Origin: Glandiceps talaboti | Lineage: Eukaryota; Hemichordata; Enteropneusta; Spengelidae | Assembly: GCF_964340395.1 (NCBI RefSeq) | Contig: NC_135565.1 | Span: forward strand, 4,711,642-4,756,641 | Direction of reading: 5' to 3' | Length of the DNA: 45,000 nt | Shown: positions 23,419-34,422 of the stretch, one piece after another | Layout: every line of letters begins with the position of its first letter | Position numbering within the stretch: position 1 is the stretch's first letter | Translations under genes and position numbers: made by a program | Notes under the pieces: model-generated | Database searches by the model: none | Seen by the model: only the letters and a program-made list of their open reading frames with translations | What the model was told of the DNA's origin: nothing

Positions 23419-26154
23419 ATATATATATGAATAACAATAGCAGGTGTTTCACCTTTGTATCCATTTAATTTATTTACAGCATTTTAACCGTACGTATTAA
23501 AAATGCTTGAATACCTTCAATATTATATTAAATCTAACTAAATGTAGTTTGACCTGCGCCACAAAACAATGCAAGCTTGGTCATGTATGCTTTGATATTT
23601 TTAAAATAAATTATTAACAATTTTATGTGAATTCGAATTACAGGAATTTTAGATTTTATACAGGTAAACACACTTACTGGATATATAAAGGTGTAAATAA
23701 TCTATATACAAATGCATTACACGTTTTTGCAATTTACATTACATAATTTACAGTGACACAAGAAATACAACTGTCTTTGCAGCTAGATGCTGTTTTGCTT
23801 GGTTTCGACTTTCTTGTTTCAGAATAATGAATACTTTTATGTGATTTGGACTTTCCTTTTCCTTTGATTTCCTTTCGATGCTTCAACTTTAAAAATGACC
23901 CATATGTTATAGTCCTTTATAGTCAAAATTAGTTACGAAATGTTAAGTTATCCTACCTAACGTAAATTTCTCCACAGGGAATGGCGTTATTAATTCAGCT
24001 CGATCCACTGTTGCTTAGTTACAACAAACGACTATGATGACACGTCCTCCCTTCGTCCGTTCCTCCTACTAGTAACAGTATATGTAGGAAGCACCCTTGG
24101 TCTTTTCCTGATATGTATAGCTGGTAGGCCTCCTGTCAACTACATACACTTTTTCATCATGGAATTGACAGCGCATGACAACTATAATCCAAGATGTTTG
24201 GCAATAGAGGTTTCGGGAAGCTAATGCCAGACTTGTAATTTTAATACATTTGTCAAGTGTATACTTATCATCTTATAATTAGATGTTATTTCCCAATATT
24301 TTCTTTGTTCACACCAGTCAAGGAAAATATGAGTGACCTGAGGGTAGTTTGTCACTAGGTGAGAGTAATTTCCGTTAGTCTGAGAGTATTTTCCGACTAA
24401 ATAAAGAAAAATAGTACTATCAAGGAAAAATCGGGGAAAAATAATGGTAGTTTTCGAATACAGCAGAACCAGTGACGTAAACACGCGTTGTCGTGACATA
24501 GACGCACGTTGTCGTGACTTCGAACGACCAGAGTATATATTCCATACTTGTTGTTCTAAATGGCTCGTGCATGGTATAATAACACATACATATTGTGCCT
24601 AAGTGTTTGGTTAATACTGGTTTAGTGTTTAAGGTCACGCGGAATTTGATGGCTTCAAACATTAATATGCTATTCTAATGGGTCTAGGGGTATGTACGAA
24701 ATCGTTCACTTTTGCTTGGTTGGTCAATTTTATTGAGATGTGAATAATATTAGTAGTTAGTTCTATTGTGGAATATTACATTTTAATGTTAACCCCTCAA
24801 GTTAAATAACTACTATAATATTATATTAAAAGTAATACAAATGTTTGTTTCTGATAACTGATAACCCGAGTTCAGAAAATAGGATACTAGGTGAAGGTCG
24901 GGATTTTATTTTATTTTACATTAAAGAAGACAATTACTTAGACAAACGCAGCGCAGACTGTGTTGTTATAGGATGAAATGACATCGCTTCTCTCTGAAAT
25001 GTGACTTATTTTCAAAGAAATAAAGTAACCAAAGATACTTTGTCACGAAAACCTATAGGGAAATAGAAGTAAATTGTCATAATATTACCTTAAAGTGTTT
25101 GTATGTAAACCATGTTTAAGTTCGGTGGTTTAAACTAGGGTCAGTCGGGCCTAAATCCGCTGTCCAAAACATTATATATTTAGGACGCCAGTGTAATAAC
25201 TGTGCTCTATGCTCAGGGATTTCATTTTAAACAACATCTGCCTACGCTCTTGGTAAAGATTGATTCGTAGTCCTAAGAACATTTAACTTAACGGCTGGCA
25301 GTATACCTTGATGGCTGGTTCATTGAGACCCATGGGAAACATTTCAATGTCTTCATGCTGGATATATATATATATATATTTTTGAGCAACATTAAAGTAA
25401 TAAGTACATGTAATACGTACATATGAAAGTTAGTAGTCGTGAAAACAGCACGGCAGAAGTATAATGTGACAGCTCTAAAGCCGAAATGTTAATCACTGGA
25501 GATTCAGCAAAGGCACGAGAAAATGTTGTTGTCCGTCTTTCCTTAAAGGTGAAATTACTTTCACAGCGACAAGGCCAGGGGTAAATGCCCTGGAGTAGAA
25601 ATATTCATATGTGAGTTATTAACACAGACTATTAGGCATAATTGCTGTCCATCTCTCTTAATCCGTGCTTGTCACACGTATTTTTTCTGTATCAAGCCTC
25701 TTTCCACAGACTTGAGAATCTTGAATAGACAACATCTTCGAACATCTTCGCCATCCTCTCTGTATACTCGTTAAACGATGTCAATCAATTAGTTTCGATC
25801 CTTTTGGGATTCGACGTTCAACAGTGAAATGATTCTATCCAAAAAATCGACAGGTCGTTCAATATCTGCAATAAATGTAACTTCTAGCAATTCTCAGCGC
25901 TTGACCTTTTAGAAGGTGACGTATTCCATGGGATATTGATTTGTGTGTCTTCTCCAATAGGAATATGCTTTAACCATCCATGTCTAGGGAGTTTAAGGAA
26001 CATAGCGTCTGAAATCAAAATTATATGAGGAGGAGAGCATGTGTGTGTGTACAGATGGTGCTTTTAAATGGGCAGGAAGACGTCTAGGGTTTAGCTATTG
26101 TTATATCACCCTTGATATTTACAGACTTAAACAGCAAGCTTCTTCGAAGGACTT

Positions 26155-26156
<2 letters not shown>
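23419..26156. other. non-coding AT-rich DNA
   Basis: No gene recognised. A CpG-rich 21-bp tandem repeat lies at 24472-24522, and a short TA run at about 25362-25379. Confidence 0.6.
24472..24522. repeat. 21-bp tandem repeat, about 2.4 units, CpG-rich
   Basis: Units starting GTGACGTAAACACGCGTTG and GTGACATAGACGCACGTTG sit head-to-tail (24472, 24493), with a partial third unit at 24514. Confidence 0.8.

Positions 26157-26233
<77 letters not shown>
26157..26233. repeat. (TA)n array, left flank of element copy 3
   Basis: Pure TA repeat abutting the hairpin element. Confidence 0.95.
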
Positions 26234-26236
<3 letters not shown>

Positions 26237-26304
26237 TTGATAGTTCCGGAACTCTTTCTTGGTTTTAACTCGCAGTTTCACGCATATTGCGATCATCAGA
26301 CAAC

Positions 26305-26373
<69 letters not shown>

Positions 26374-26388
26374 GTTGTCTGATGATCG

Positions 26389-26394
<6 letters not shown>
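26234..26394 (-). mobile_element. (TA)n-embedded hairpin element, copy 3, split by an internal (TA)n
   Basis: On the minus strand, 26308-26234 repeats the right half of copy 1: TTGTCTGATGATCGC, the GCG-TGAAAC segment, then CCAAGAAAGAGTTCC and the end TCAAAACTA. It carries a handful of substitutions. Inside it, a TA array of about 60 bp is bracketed by a perfect 21-bp inverted repeat (26286-26306 and 26372-26392), so the CTGATGATCGC core appears once on each strand. The right part of copy 1 lies beyond a further TA array or is missing. Confidence 0.8.

Positions 26395-26450
<56 letters not shown>
26393..26450. repeat. (TA)n array, right flank of element copy 3
   Basis: Starts within the AATAT of the element's stem II loop and runs to a CATATAAATGTATAT end. 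Confidence 0.95.
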
Positions 26451-26456
<6 letters not shown>

Positions 26457-26815
26457 ATGTATATAAGAAATACATTCTATTCTATTCTTTTTTACTTATT
26501 TCATAAGATTTTATTAAATGTGGAAAACAACATACCCCGATAATAGTTCATGTACAGGTTTGACAACGAGATTTAAAAAATGAAGTATTTCAATCGAATA
26601 GTAATATATTTTGCCGAGCAGCAGCTTACTTTTATCAACAGTAATACCCACACGCACAACATGAACTAGGTACAGATAAATGTGAAGGCTAGGCTTGTTG
26701 ATACGTGGACTCGCGTGTCAAAACATATTGTATAGGTATCATGGGAGTGTAGAACTTTGCTTTGATCTTATCTGAAAGCACATCCATAAAAAGGTCACTG
26801 TGTATGACATTTAGA
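26451..26815. other. non-coding AT-rich DNA
   Basis: Nothing recognised up to the first LINE-like residues. Confidence 0.5.
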
Positions 26816-26913
26816 GAAGTCAACCTTGACAGTGATTGCAAGCAGATAACGTCCTCTAATTGGAAAATGACAATACCCTTTTTATCAGTGGTGCTTCTAA
26901 TTGTATTGCCTAG

Positions 26914-27735
26914 TCAGTCTTTGCAGATATTGAACGCCTTCCCCCTAGTACTTTTACATATTTAAGTGACTCATGTTTAGCCCGTAGTTGGCTTGATCAC
27001 ATTATATGTTCACCATCGTCTAACAGTATTATTGACTCTGTTAAGATTAATTACGATATCATTTCATCTGATCATTTTCCTTTAATGTTCAACTTTAAGA
27101 CCAATCTGCTTCCCAAGCTGAGTATTTCACCAAAAACTAATGTTTGCAAACCTAGTTGGAACAAAGCTTCTTCGTGCCACCTACCAAACTATAAAATATT
27201 GTGTGATAGACTTTTCTCTAAAGTTTATCTTCCAGTCGACGCACTAGCATGTACTGACCCACATTGCTGTGCTCACTCTGAATTGATTGACACTTTTTAT
27301 AATGATATTATTTCGACTTTGTTGTCTGCAGCAGAGAAGACTCTCCCAAAAGCTGCTAACGCCAATAAGCACACTATACCAGGTTGGAACACTTTACTAA
27401 AACAACATTACGATAAAGTTCGGACTGATTTTTTAATCTGGAAGGATTATGGGTCTCCTAAATTTGGTCCATTTTTTGAGCTTATGCGTAAGTCCAGAGC
27501 ACAGTTCAAGAGGCAATTTGCACTATGTAAAAAGGCAGAAAGAGAAATGCGTGCAAACGCCTTAGCCGAAAAGTTAAAGCGTGACCCAAAGGCTTACTGG
27601 AAAGAGATAGCTAAGCGTAAGGGTAAAACACCAGCTCCATCATCTGTGGGTGGTCATTCTGGTGATGCTGAGGTGGTAAATATGTGGAAAAGCCATTATA
27701 AGACTATTCTGACAAAAACTGGTATAGATTTTTAA
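26914..27735 (+). pseudogene. LINE ORF2, endonuclease C-terminus and linker
   Basis: The frame opens after TAG 26911-26913. It shows TFTYLSDSC and SWLDHIICS (the LD-x-I motif of LINE endonucleases), then ISSDHFPLMF (27061-27096) with the catalytic SDH motif near the end of the endonuclease fold. An AUG-started reading begins only at 27085, but it is not a natural start because it cuts the endonuclease. The remaining ~210 residues are the linker to the RT, basic near its end (KKAEREMRANALAEKLKRD). A T-run frameshift after GIDF joins it to the next frame. Just upstream, LQILNAFP in another frame (to about 26940) is probably the preceding endonuclease segment, separated by a C-run frameshift. 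The GDFN motif and catalytic N-terminus are missing. Confidence 0.85.
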
Positions 27736-28798
27736 TACACCTGTTATTTCTGATATTAAGCTCTGTGATGACATGTTTGTGCATCAAGAAGAAATTAGTG
27801 ACTTAATTAAGAACCTTAAAACAGGTGCATCATCAGGTATTGATGGTATTACACCTGGGCATCTGAAGTACGCCCCTTCCAGAGTCTGTGTTCTTTTGTC
27901 CCTTTGTTTCTCGGCTATTTTAATTCATGATGTTGTTCCTAAACAATTAATGACTACGGTTTTAGTTCCAATTCCAAAAAGTCCAGGTGGAGACATTTGT
28001 GACAAATCTAATTATCACCCTGTTGCTGTTGCAACAACAGCCTCTAAATTGCTTGAGAGAGTTTGGCTAAATCGCTGTATAAATTGTCTGTCGACCACTG
28101 ACCACCAGTTCCGGTTTAAACCAGGGCATGGTACTGATATGTCAATCTTTGTTCTGAAAGAAATTTTATATCATTATAAACGTCGTAATACTCCCGTTTC
28201 CATCACTTTCATGGATGCATCTAAAGCGTTTGATTATGTTCGTCATGATATTCTTTTCAATAAATTATTAGACAGAGGGGTCAAACCTTACTTAATTAAG
28301 ATGTTAGCATACATGGTCAGGTATCAAGACTTTGTGGTTAGATGGAATGGGTGTTTATCTGAATCTTTTAATTCAAAGAATGGAGTTAAACAAGGTGGAA
28401 TTACTTCACCTCTTTTTTTCACTGTGTATTTAGATGATCACAGTAAGAATCTTTCAACACTTCCCTATGGCTGCCTTCTCGGTGGCTATAAAGTGAACCA
28501 TTTAATGTATGCTGATGATTTAGTTATTATATCTACTGGAGCCTATGGCCAGCAGATGCTTGCTAATACTTGTGGTCACTATGGTGAAATTATTTCTATA
28601 CTTTTCAATGAGAAAAAGACAGTGTGTATGCTAATTCAACCTAATGTACGTAGGCTCAGACCAGTTGTAATTTATCTGAATGGTAGATTGCTGAATTACG
28701 TCGATGTGTACAAATACCTTGGTCACTTGATCACCTGTGACATCAAGGATAATGAGGACATCCAGGCTCAGACTCGACTTTTTTTATGTCAGAGGTAA
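27735..28798 (+). pseudogene. LINE ORF2, reverse transcriptase domain
   Basis: This copies element RNA into DNA at the target site in an intact element. Continuing from the frameshift the frame reads NTPVISDIKLCDD and then 341 residues from 27773. Numbered from 27773, visible RT motifs are GASSGIDGITPGHLKYA (finger region), FMDASKAFD with the first catalytic Asp at 148, NGVKQGGITSPLFF at 203-216, and YADD at 246-249 (28508-28519). The later LITCDIKDNEDIQAQTR closes the domain. All three catalytic aspartates are present. One likely deviation is VYLDDHSKNL, where the family usually has MNDLS or LDDLS. The frame ends at TAA 28796-28798 because of the T7-run shift, not at a natural C-terminus. 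Confidence 0.93.
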
Positions 28799-29165
28799 TG
28801 TTCTAATTCGTGATTTTAAATTTGCGTCCCTCTCAGTTAAATGTCACTTATTTTCTGTCTTTTGTGATATTCCTTATTGTTCTTATTTGTGGAGTATTTT
28901 CTCTGTAAATACTTTTAATGCAGCCTAGAGAGCTTACTCACATGTTTTCCGTAAATTGTCAGGTGTTAAACATTCTTTTATTCAGAGCAATAGCGCAATG
29001 TTTGTCAACTTTTCGATTCTAACCTTTGATGAAATCATTAGGAAAAAATCTATTAGCTTTCTTAGCAGATTGCATCTCTCAAGTAACCCGTTTGTGGTTG
29101 CTGTTTTATCTCTTTCAGTGTTAACACACGCTTTGTGGAATATTTGGAGTAAATGTCTATTTTAA
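28779..29165 (+). pseudogene. LINE ORF2, post-RT C-terminal region
   Basis: After the T7 frameshift the reading continues with FYVRGNVLIRDFKFASL, VKCHLFSVFCD and LWSIFSVNTFNAA. It meets TAG at 28926-28928, then goes on in the same frame with RAYSHVFRKLSGVKHSFI, AMFVNFSILTFDEIIRKK and SFLSRL to the natural-looking stop at 29163-29165. This matches the conserved region after the RT in this LINE group. No C-terminal cysteine motif is seen, unlike the relic at 8 kb. Confidence 0.85.
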
Positions 29166-29255
29166 TGTGTTTTGTCTGTTGTTTGTTTTGGTATGGATTA
29201 TTTTTATAATCTGAAATAAAGTGTTAATAATAAAAAAAATAAATAATAATAATAC

Positions 29256-29429
29256 ATTTCTTACCAGTTCAAACGGCAGTAATGTAGGTATGCAAAGAAA
29301 ATTAAAAATGAAAAGTGAGAAACATTTCCTTTTACGTTTTTTTAAGAAAGTCGAGTAAAAATTAAGAAAGTTACCAAAAGTCGCTTGTTAAGCTGATTAA
29401 GCTAAGTGTAACCAGATTTAAACGGAATG
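29256..29429. other. spacer between LINE tail and tandem-repeat element
   Basis: AT-rich, nothing recognised. Confidence 0.5.
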
Positions 29430-29446
29430 CCTCCCGTAAGGGAATC

Positions 29447-30510
29447 ACTAATTCTGCAAATAACTCATTAAACTAAAAAACTATGGTAACAGGCTTTATT
29501 TTTTGGACAAGCGTGCTTTCTTAGGTTAATGTATGTAAGAGTGTATAATACTGCTTAATTACTGAATATCGTTCATTATCCAAAATACTCATTAAAGGCA
29601 AAAGTTGTAGCAACAAACTTCATAGGACAGGTGCGTATTATTATGATTGATGTACGTATCATATTATACGAAATTTGAAGCTTGCATTTTTAAGATACAA
29701 GCTAGTTACCTAAAATCATTAATTATGCAAATTTTTCATTAAAACTAAGCTATATAAAAGATTTTATAGGACATATCCGTTTTGTTATGGTTAACGTATG
29801 TACTAAATTGTAATGAAATTGAAGTATGCAGTCTCAAGATATAGCCTAATTACCGAAAATCATTAATTATGCAAATTATTCATTAACACTGTAAGGTACA
29901 TCAACTAACTTTATAGGACATACACAATTTGTTATGGTTAATGTATGTACTGAATTGTATTGAAATTGAAGTATGCAGTCGAAAGATATAGCCTTATTAC
30001 CAAGAATCATTAATTATGCAAATTATTCATTAACACTGAAAGGTACACCAACAAGCTTTACAGGACATATGTAATTGTTATGGTTAATGCGTGTACTGAA
30101 TTATATTGAAATTGAAGTATGTATTCTTAAGATATAGCTTAATTACCGAAAATCATTAGTTATGCAAATTATTTATTAACACTGTACGGTGCATCAACAA
30201 ACTTGATAGGACATATGTGTTTTCTTATGGTTAACGCATGTACTAAATTATGTTGAATTTGAAGTATGTATTCTTAAGATATAGCCTAATTACCCCAAAA
30301 AAATAATTATGCACATTATTCATTAACGCTGAAAGATACATCAACGATTTGTATAGGACAAATGTATGCTGTTATGTTTAACGAATGTACTAAATTATAT
30401 TGAAATTAAGGCATGCAGTCTTAAGATATTGCGTAATTAGTTGATTTCATTAATATGCAAATTTCTCTAATTAAACATTAACAGATCTGGCTCAAAACCT
30501 AACCAGTTCT
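29447..30510 (+). repeat. tandem core repeats, period 144-147 bp
   Basis: The landmark TATGCA is at 29724, 29868, 30015, 30161, 30308 and 30454. A second landmark, GAAGTATGCA or a variant, is at 29677, 29821, 29968, 30114, 30261 and 30408. Two more diverged units precede these. Copies 4 to 7 are closest to each other and the outer ones are more diverged. Confidence 0.92.
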
Positions 30511-30580
30511 AGCTATTACCCTAAAGATTATATATCCTAAATTTCATTAAAATTGAGCTAGCCGATTTTTAGAAAGTGAT

Positions 30581-30587
30581 GACACAC

Positions 30588-30638
<51 letters not shown>

Positions 30639-30640
30639 CA
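30581..30640 (+). repeat. (GACA)n microsatellite inside the element
   Basis: About 13 GACA units with CACA edges, 17 bp upstream of the terminal hairpin. Confidence 0.95.
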
Positions 30641-30678
30641 CATTCCCCTTTTAATACCTCCCGTACCCTTACGGGAGG

Positions 30679-31708
30679 TTAAAATGATATCAATGATATC
30701 GGTTGCGGTATCGATTTTATGGTCAAAAGATTACTTAAAATTAAGACAGTGAACCTAACTCTAAGGACCACAAAAAAAAAATTACATGGCATAGTTTTGA
30801 TATATTTGATGAACAATAATTTTCACTCTACCTCAAAACAGACAGTATATTAATAAAAGCGACATTCAACTTGTAAATGGTCATTAAAAGACAACGTGAA
30901 TGTATCACAATAGACAGCTATAGGACGAAATGATGTCTTAAACTCTGATAATTTAGAGATGAAGAAACGCAAATGACTTAAAAAAATATATCAATTCGTT
31001 AACATTACACAGAGGTGATCTATATTATTCTCATGATTTATTCACCATTTATATCCTTTGTGGTAAATTATATGATGGCACTGCATGCAATTAATCACAT
31101 TGTGTTCAGGCGGCTCATACTAATAGTCTCCAACATTACTTACATAGTGAAACATCAATCTTTTAGATGAGTTCATTATTGTATTTCTCGTCAACAAAAG
31201 ACATATTTCAACAGCTGGCACCCAGTATAGTAAGGATATTAGTGTGTGCACTTGCAGCACTCGCGTCAAAGTCTAAGCTGGTATTAAACACGGATTTGGT
31301 TATTATTCATTACGCATAGAAAGAGGGATTTGAAGACAGAATATTTCAAAGTCACATTTGAAAACATTGAGTACATGTGCAGTTGTAACGCTAAAGCTTT
31401 ACAAGTAATTGTATGCTACCAAACTGCCGATATGCACAGTGAAGCTTTTGGTAAAGTGTACATTATGCTAAATTGCCAACGGTAGTGACTAAATAGTGAC
31501 TAAATGCATTACAAGCTTCTCTAAGTTCATTAAATGAATTAGTTAAGCATGCACTGAAACAATTCAAGCTCAGTGAGAATCAGCCACAATGACACTGTAG
31601 CTGGATTACATTATTGGATTACATTCCAAGGGATGTATGTTCGGTGTAGGAATACCAGGAAGCTTTTAACTGAGCTATTGACACGAAACGCAATACAAAC
31701 AGATACAG
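30679..31708. other. non-coding AT-rich DNA
   Basis: Nothing recognised. Confidence 0.6.
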
Positions 31709-32145
31709 ACAGGCATACATACATACATACATACATACATACAGAGAGAGAGACATATATATGTATGCACGTACGTACATACATACATACATACATACAT
31801 ACATACATACATACATACATACATACATACATACATGCATGCATGCATGCATGCACGCATGCATATACACATACATACATACATACATACATACATACAT
31901 ACATACATAAATACATACATACATACATACATATATACATACATACATACATATATACATACATACATACATACACACATGCACACACATACACACATGC
32001 ATACATACATACATACATACATACATACATACATACATACATACATACATGTATGACAGACAGACAAACAGACAGACAGACATATAGACAGACAGACAGT
32101 CAGACAGACAGACAGACAGACAGATAAACAGTCAGTCTGTAAGTC

Positions 32146-32184
<39 letters not shown>

Positions 32185-32185
32185 G
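31709..32185. repeat. (CATA)n-(CATG)n-(CATA)n-(GACA)n compound microsatellite
   Basis: CATA arrays with a CATG block at about 31836-31865 and CACA variants, followed from 32056 by GACA repeats to 32185 that include inverted CAGTCTG patches. All long frames across it are repeat artefacts. Confidence 0.97.
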
Positions 32186-32726
32186 AAATAACATCCATAT
32201 ATTTACTTTTTCCGTTTCTGCTTACATATTTTATTTGGTACGGCACAGTGGAAGACACATATTTATCCATCGGAATCCATCGAATGAATACAACTCGCTC
32301 TTTCTTATTGAATTGATTATCCTAGTACATTGAATAAAAGCAATCTGACGGTTCTAACAGCTGTAGGATAGATTTGTCAGTTTGTATGATTGAAAATAAA
32401 TATAGACGGTTAATAGGCGTCTTAGAATTGCTTGAATGACATGTAATTTGTTTATGTCTCCATTTCTTTAGCAGGGGCCGCTGCCCAGGCTTTCTTGCTA
32501 TTGACGTTGTCTATTACACACACATACTGTAATTTAGAAGCCTTGTAACGTCTCAATACAAACGGTAATTTGATAACATTCACAACAGTACGAATGTGTC
32601 AATCGAATTTCAATGGCAAGTATCATTGCAATGCGTCAACACATGACTGTACATTGTGATTTATTTATGAAACCGTGAGGTCGAAGAAGATTAGACACAC
32701 AGTATATGCTGTTGAGCGACATAAAC
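32186..32726. other. non-coding AT-rich DNA
   Basis: Nothing recognised. Confidence 0.6.
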
Positions 32727-32784
32727 ACAAACACAAACACACACACACACACACACACATACATACATACATACATACATACAT

Positions 32785-32817
<33 letters not shown>

Positions 32818-32890
32818 TACATACATACATACATACATACATACATACATACATACATACATACAGATAAAGAAAGAAAGAAAGAAATAA
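32727..32890. repeat. (CA)n/(CATA)n compound microsatellite ending in (GAAA)n
   Basis: AAACAC, CA and CATA blocks alternate twice, then four AAAG units at 32868-32886. Confidence 0.95.
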
Positions 32891-33890
32891 ATACAGTAGA
32901 AAGAGAAAATTACACTATCAAAACTACTTTTTTTAAGTGTCATCAAATACCCTAAATATTCCCACCGGTCCCCAGTTAATATATATCCTGCCATTATCAA
33001 TAAAATGTGTATCTCCCATGTTATTTTGTTTGATGGCATGTATCACAAGATACATATCAGAAGAGACAGTTCACTGTTTAAGTGTAGCGAAGATCACATC
33101 ACGCTGCCTATCAAAAGTCCACTTAACTATCATGCGTCCTAAAAGACGTATCATATTTAAAAAAAAAAAACATTATTGGCTCGCAACATGCTATTCGGAA
33201 ATGATAGATCTGGAGGACTCGTTTATTAGTGATGTCATATTGTCATTGACACTGATCACTTGCTCTTCCTCGTTAAATCTCCTGTTTTGCGTAGAATCAT
33301 CATGAATAATTCATATCAAATCTCTTCATCACGAATTACCTTGCAATGTATCAACATATAGTAAGCGTAATAACCGTCGATAACGTTTTAAAAAAAATAG
33401 GAAAGCAAGAAAAAACAGATGTAAACTTCTAATATGAGCCGAAATATTGCTAGTTAATATATGTATATCATTAACCAAGTGTGTATCATCGCTATATAAA
33501 ATGATAACAATTTATTACTACTTGAAATATCCGTATGGTGCGTTTGAAATTAATACTGCTAATAACATTAAAGTATGCATAGTTATTGTAAATGTTAATC
33601 CAAGCAGAAGATTGTTGTCGGGATAAATTCATCTTGTTATATATCAGGAGAGAACGTTACAATGGTCGGTGCACTTTGTACAACTTACATTCGTATAAAG
33701 ATGATAATGTCATATGACAAGTTAAAGGTCTTTATCAACATTGGTAAAGGTTTGAGTGGGCGAATGTATATATCCTTTTACTCAAGCATTAACGTTACGA
33801 TAAGTAAAATCGACACTGAACCACGGTAGGATATGACCATTATGAACACGTATGCTATACATCAATGTGAATGTCTTGTGTTTGTTTGGT
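32891..33890. other. non-coding AT-rich DNA
   Basis: The 122-residue frame at 32937-33305 has no recognisable domain and is at chance level. Confidence 0.6.
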
Positions 33891-34154
33891 TGTTTGTGTG
33901 TGTGTGTATGTGTGTGTGTATGTATGTATGTGTGTGCGTGCGTGCGTGTTTGTGTGTATGTTTGTGTGTGTATGTATGTATGTATGTATGTATGTATGTA
34001 TGTATGTATGTATGTATGTATGTATGTATGTATGTATGTATGTGTGTGTGTGTATGTATGTATGTATGTATGTATGTATGTATGTATGTATGTATGTATG
34101 TATGTATCTATGTTTGTTTGTTTGTTTGTTTGTTTGTTTGTTTGTTTGTTTGCA
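33891..34154. repeat. (TG)n-(GTAT)n-(GTTT)n compound microsatellite
   Basis: TG and GTGC variants, a TATG-type array (about 33968-34107), then GTTT repeats. It is the inverted partner of the next array. Confidence 0.97.
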
Positions 34155-34235
34155 TAAATATATATACATGCGTGTCTGTTTTTGTGGTTACATCTATAGA
34201 TAGACAGACAGATAGATACATGGGGTGACTGAGAA

Positions 34236-34252
34236 AGACATACATACATACG

Positions 34253-34283
<31 letters not shown>

Positions 34284-34366
34284 CATACATACATACATAC
34301 ATACATACATACATACATACATACATGCAAACATGCATGCATACATACATACATACATACATACAT

Positions 34367-34421
<55 letters not shown>

Positions 34422-34422
34422 C
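34236..34422. repeat. (CATA)n-(CATG)-(GACA)n compound microsatellite
   Basis: CATA repeats with a small CATG block at about 34322-34342, then a pure GACA array (34368-34422). It lies in the opposite orientation to the array at 33.9-34.15 kb. Confidence 0.97.

Larger units (their letters stand above)
26816..29255 (+). mobile_element. 5'-truncated CR1/jockey-like LINE (non-LTR retrotransposon)
   Basis: Contains, in order, the C-terminal end of an apurinic-type endonuclease, a linker, a full reverse transcriptase domain, a post-RT region, a short 3' UTR with AATAAA (29215-29220) and an A/T-rich tail of TAATAA-type repeats. The 5' boundary is uncertain because homology fades before about 26.9 kb. 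No ORF1 is visible. The protein is broken by three frameshifts, each at a homopolymer (C5 at 26941-26945, T5 at 27729-27733, T7 at 28779-28785), and one TAG at 28926-28928. The clade within the CR1/jockey group is not resolved. Confidence 0.9.
29430..30678 (+). mobile_element. non-autonomous element with 147-bp core repeats, GACA array and 3' hairpin (Helentron-associated / pearl-like)
   Basis: The left end CCTCCCGTAAGGG (29430-29442) reappears inverted as CCCTTACGGGAGG at the right end (30666-30678). There it forms a 9-bp stem with a CCCT loop (30657-30678). Between them lie about eight head-to-tail copies of a ~147-bp repeat (29447-30510), a unique segment ending GCCGATTTTTAGAAAGTGA, and a GACA array (30581-30640). 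No protein is encoded. This layout of subterminal inverted repeat, tandem core repeats, GTCY/GACA microsatellite and terminal hairpin is that of the Helentron-associated elements (HINE, DINE-1, mini-me) of insects and the pearl elements of bivalves. Membership is inferred from architecture, not from a database match. Confidence 0.65.

Noticed and set aside
29447-30510. CRISPR-like array
   Set aside because: Units are contiguous 147-bp tandem repeats with no unique spacers, in an animal genome.
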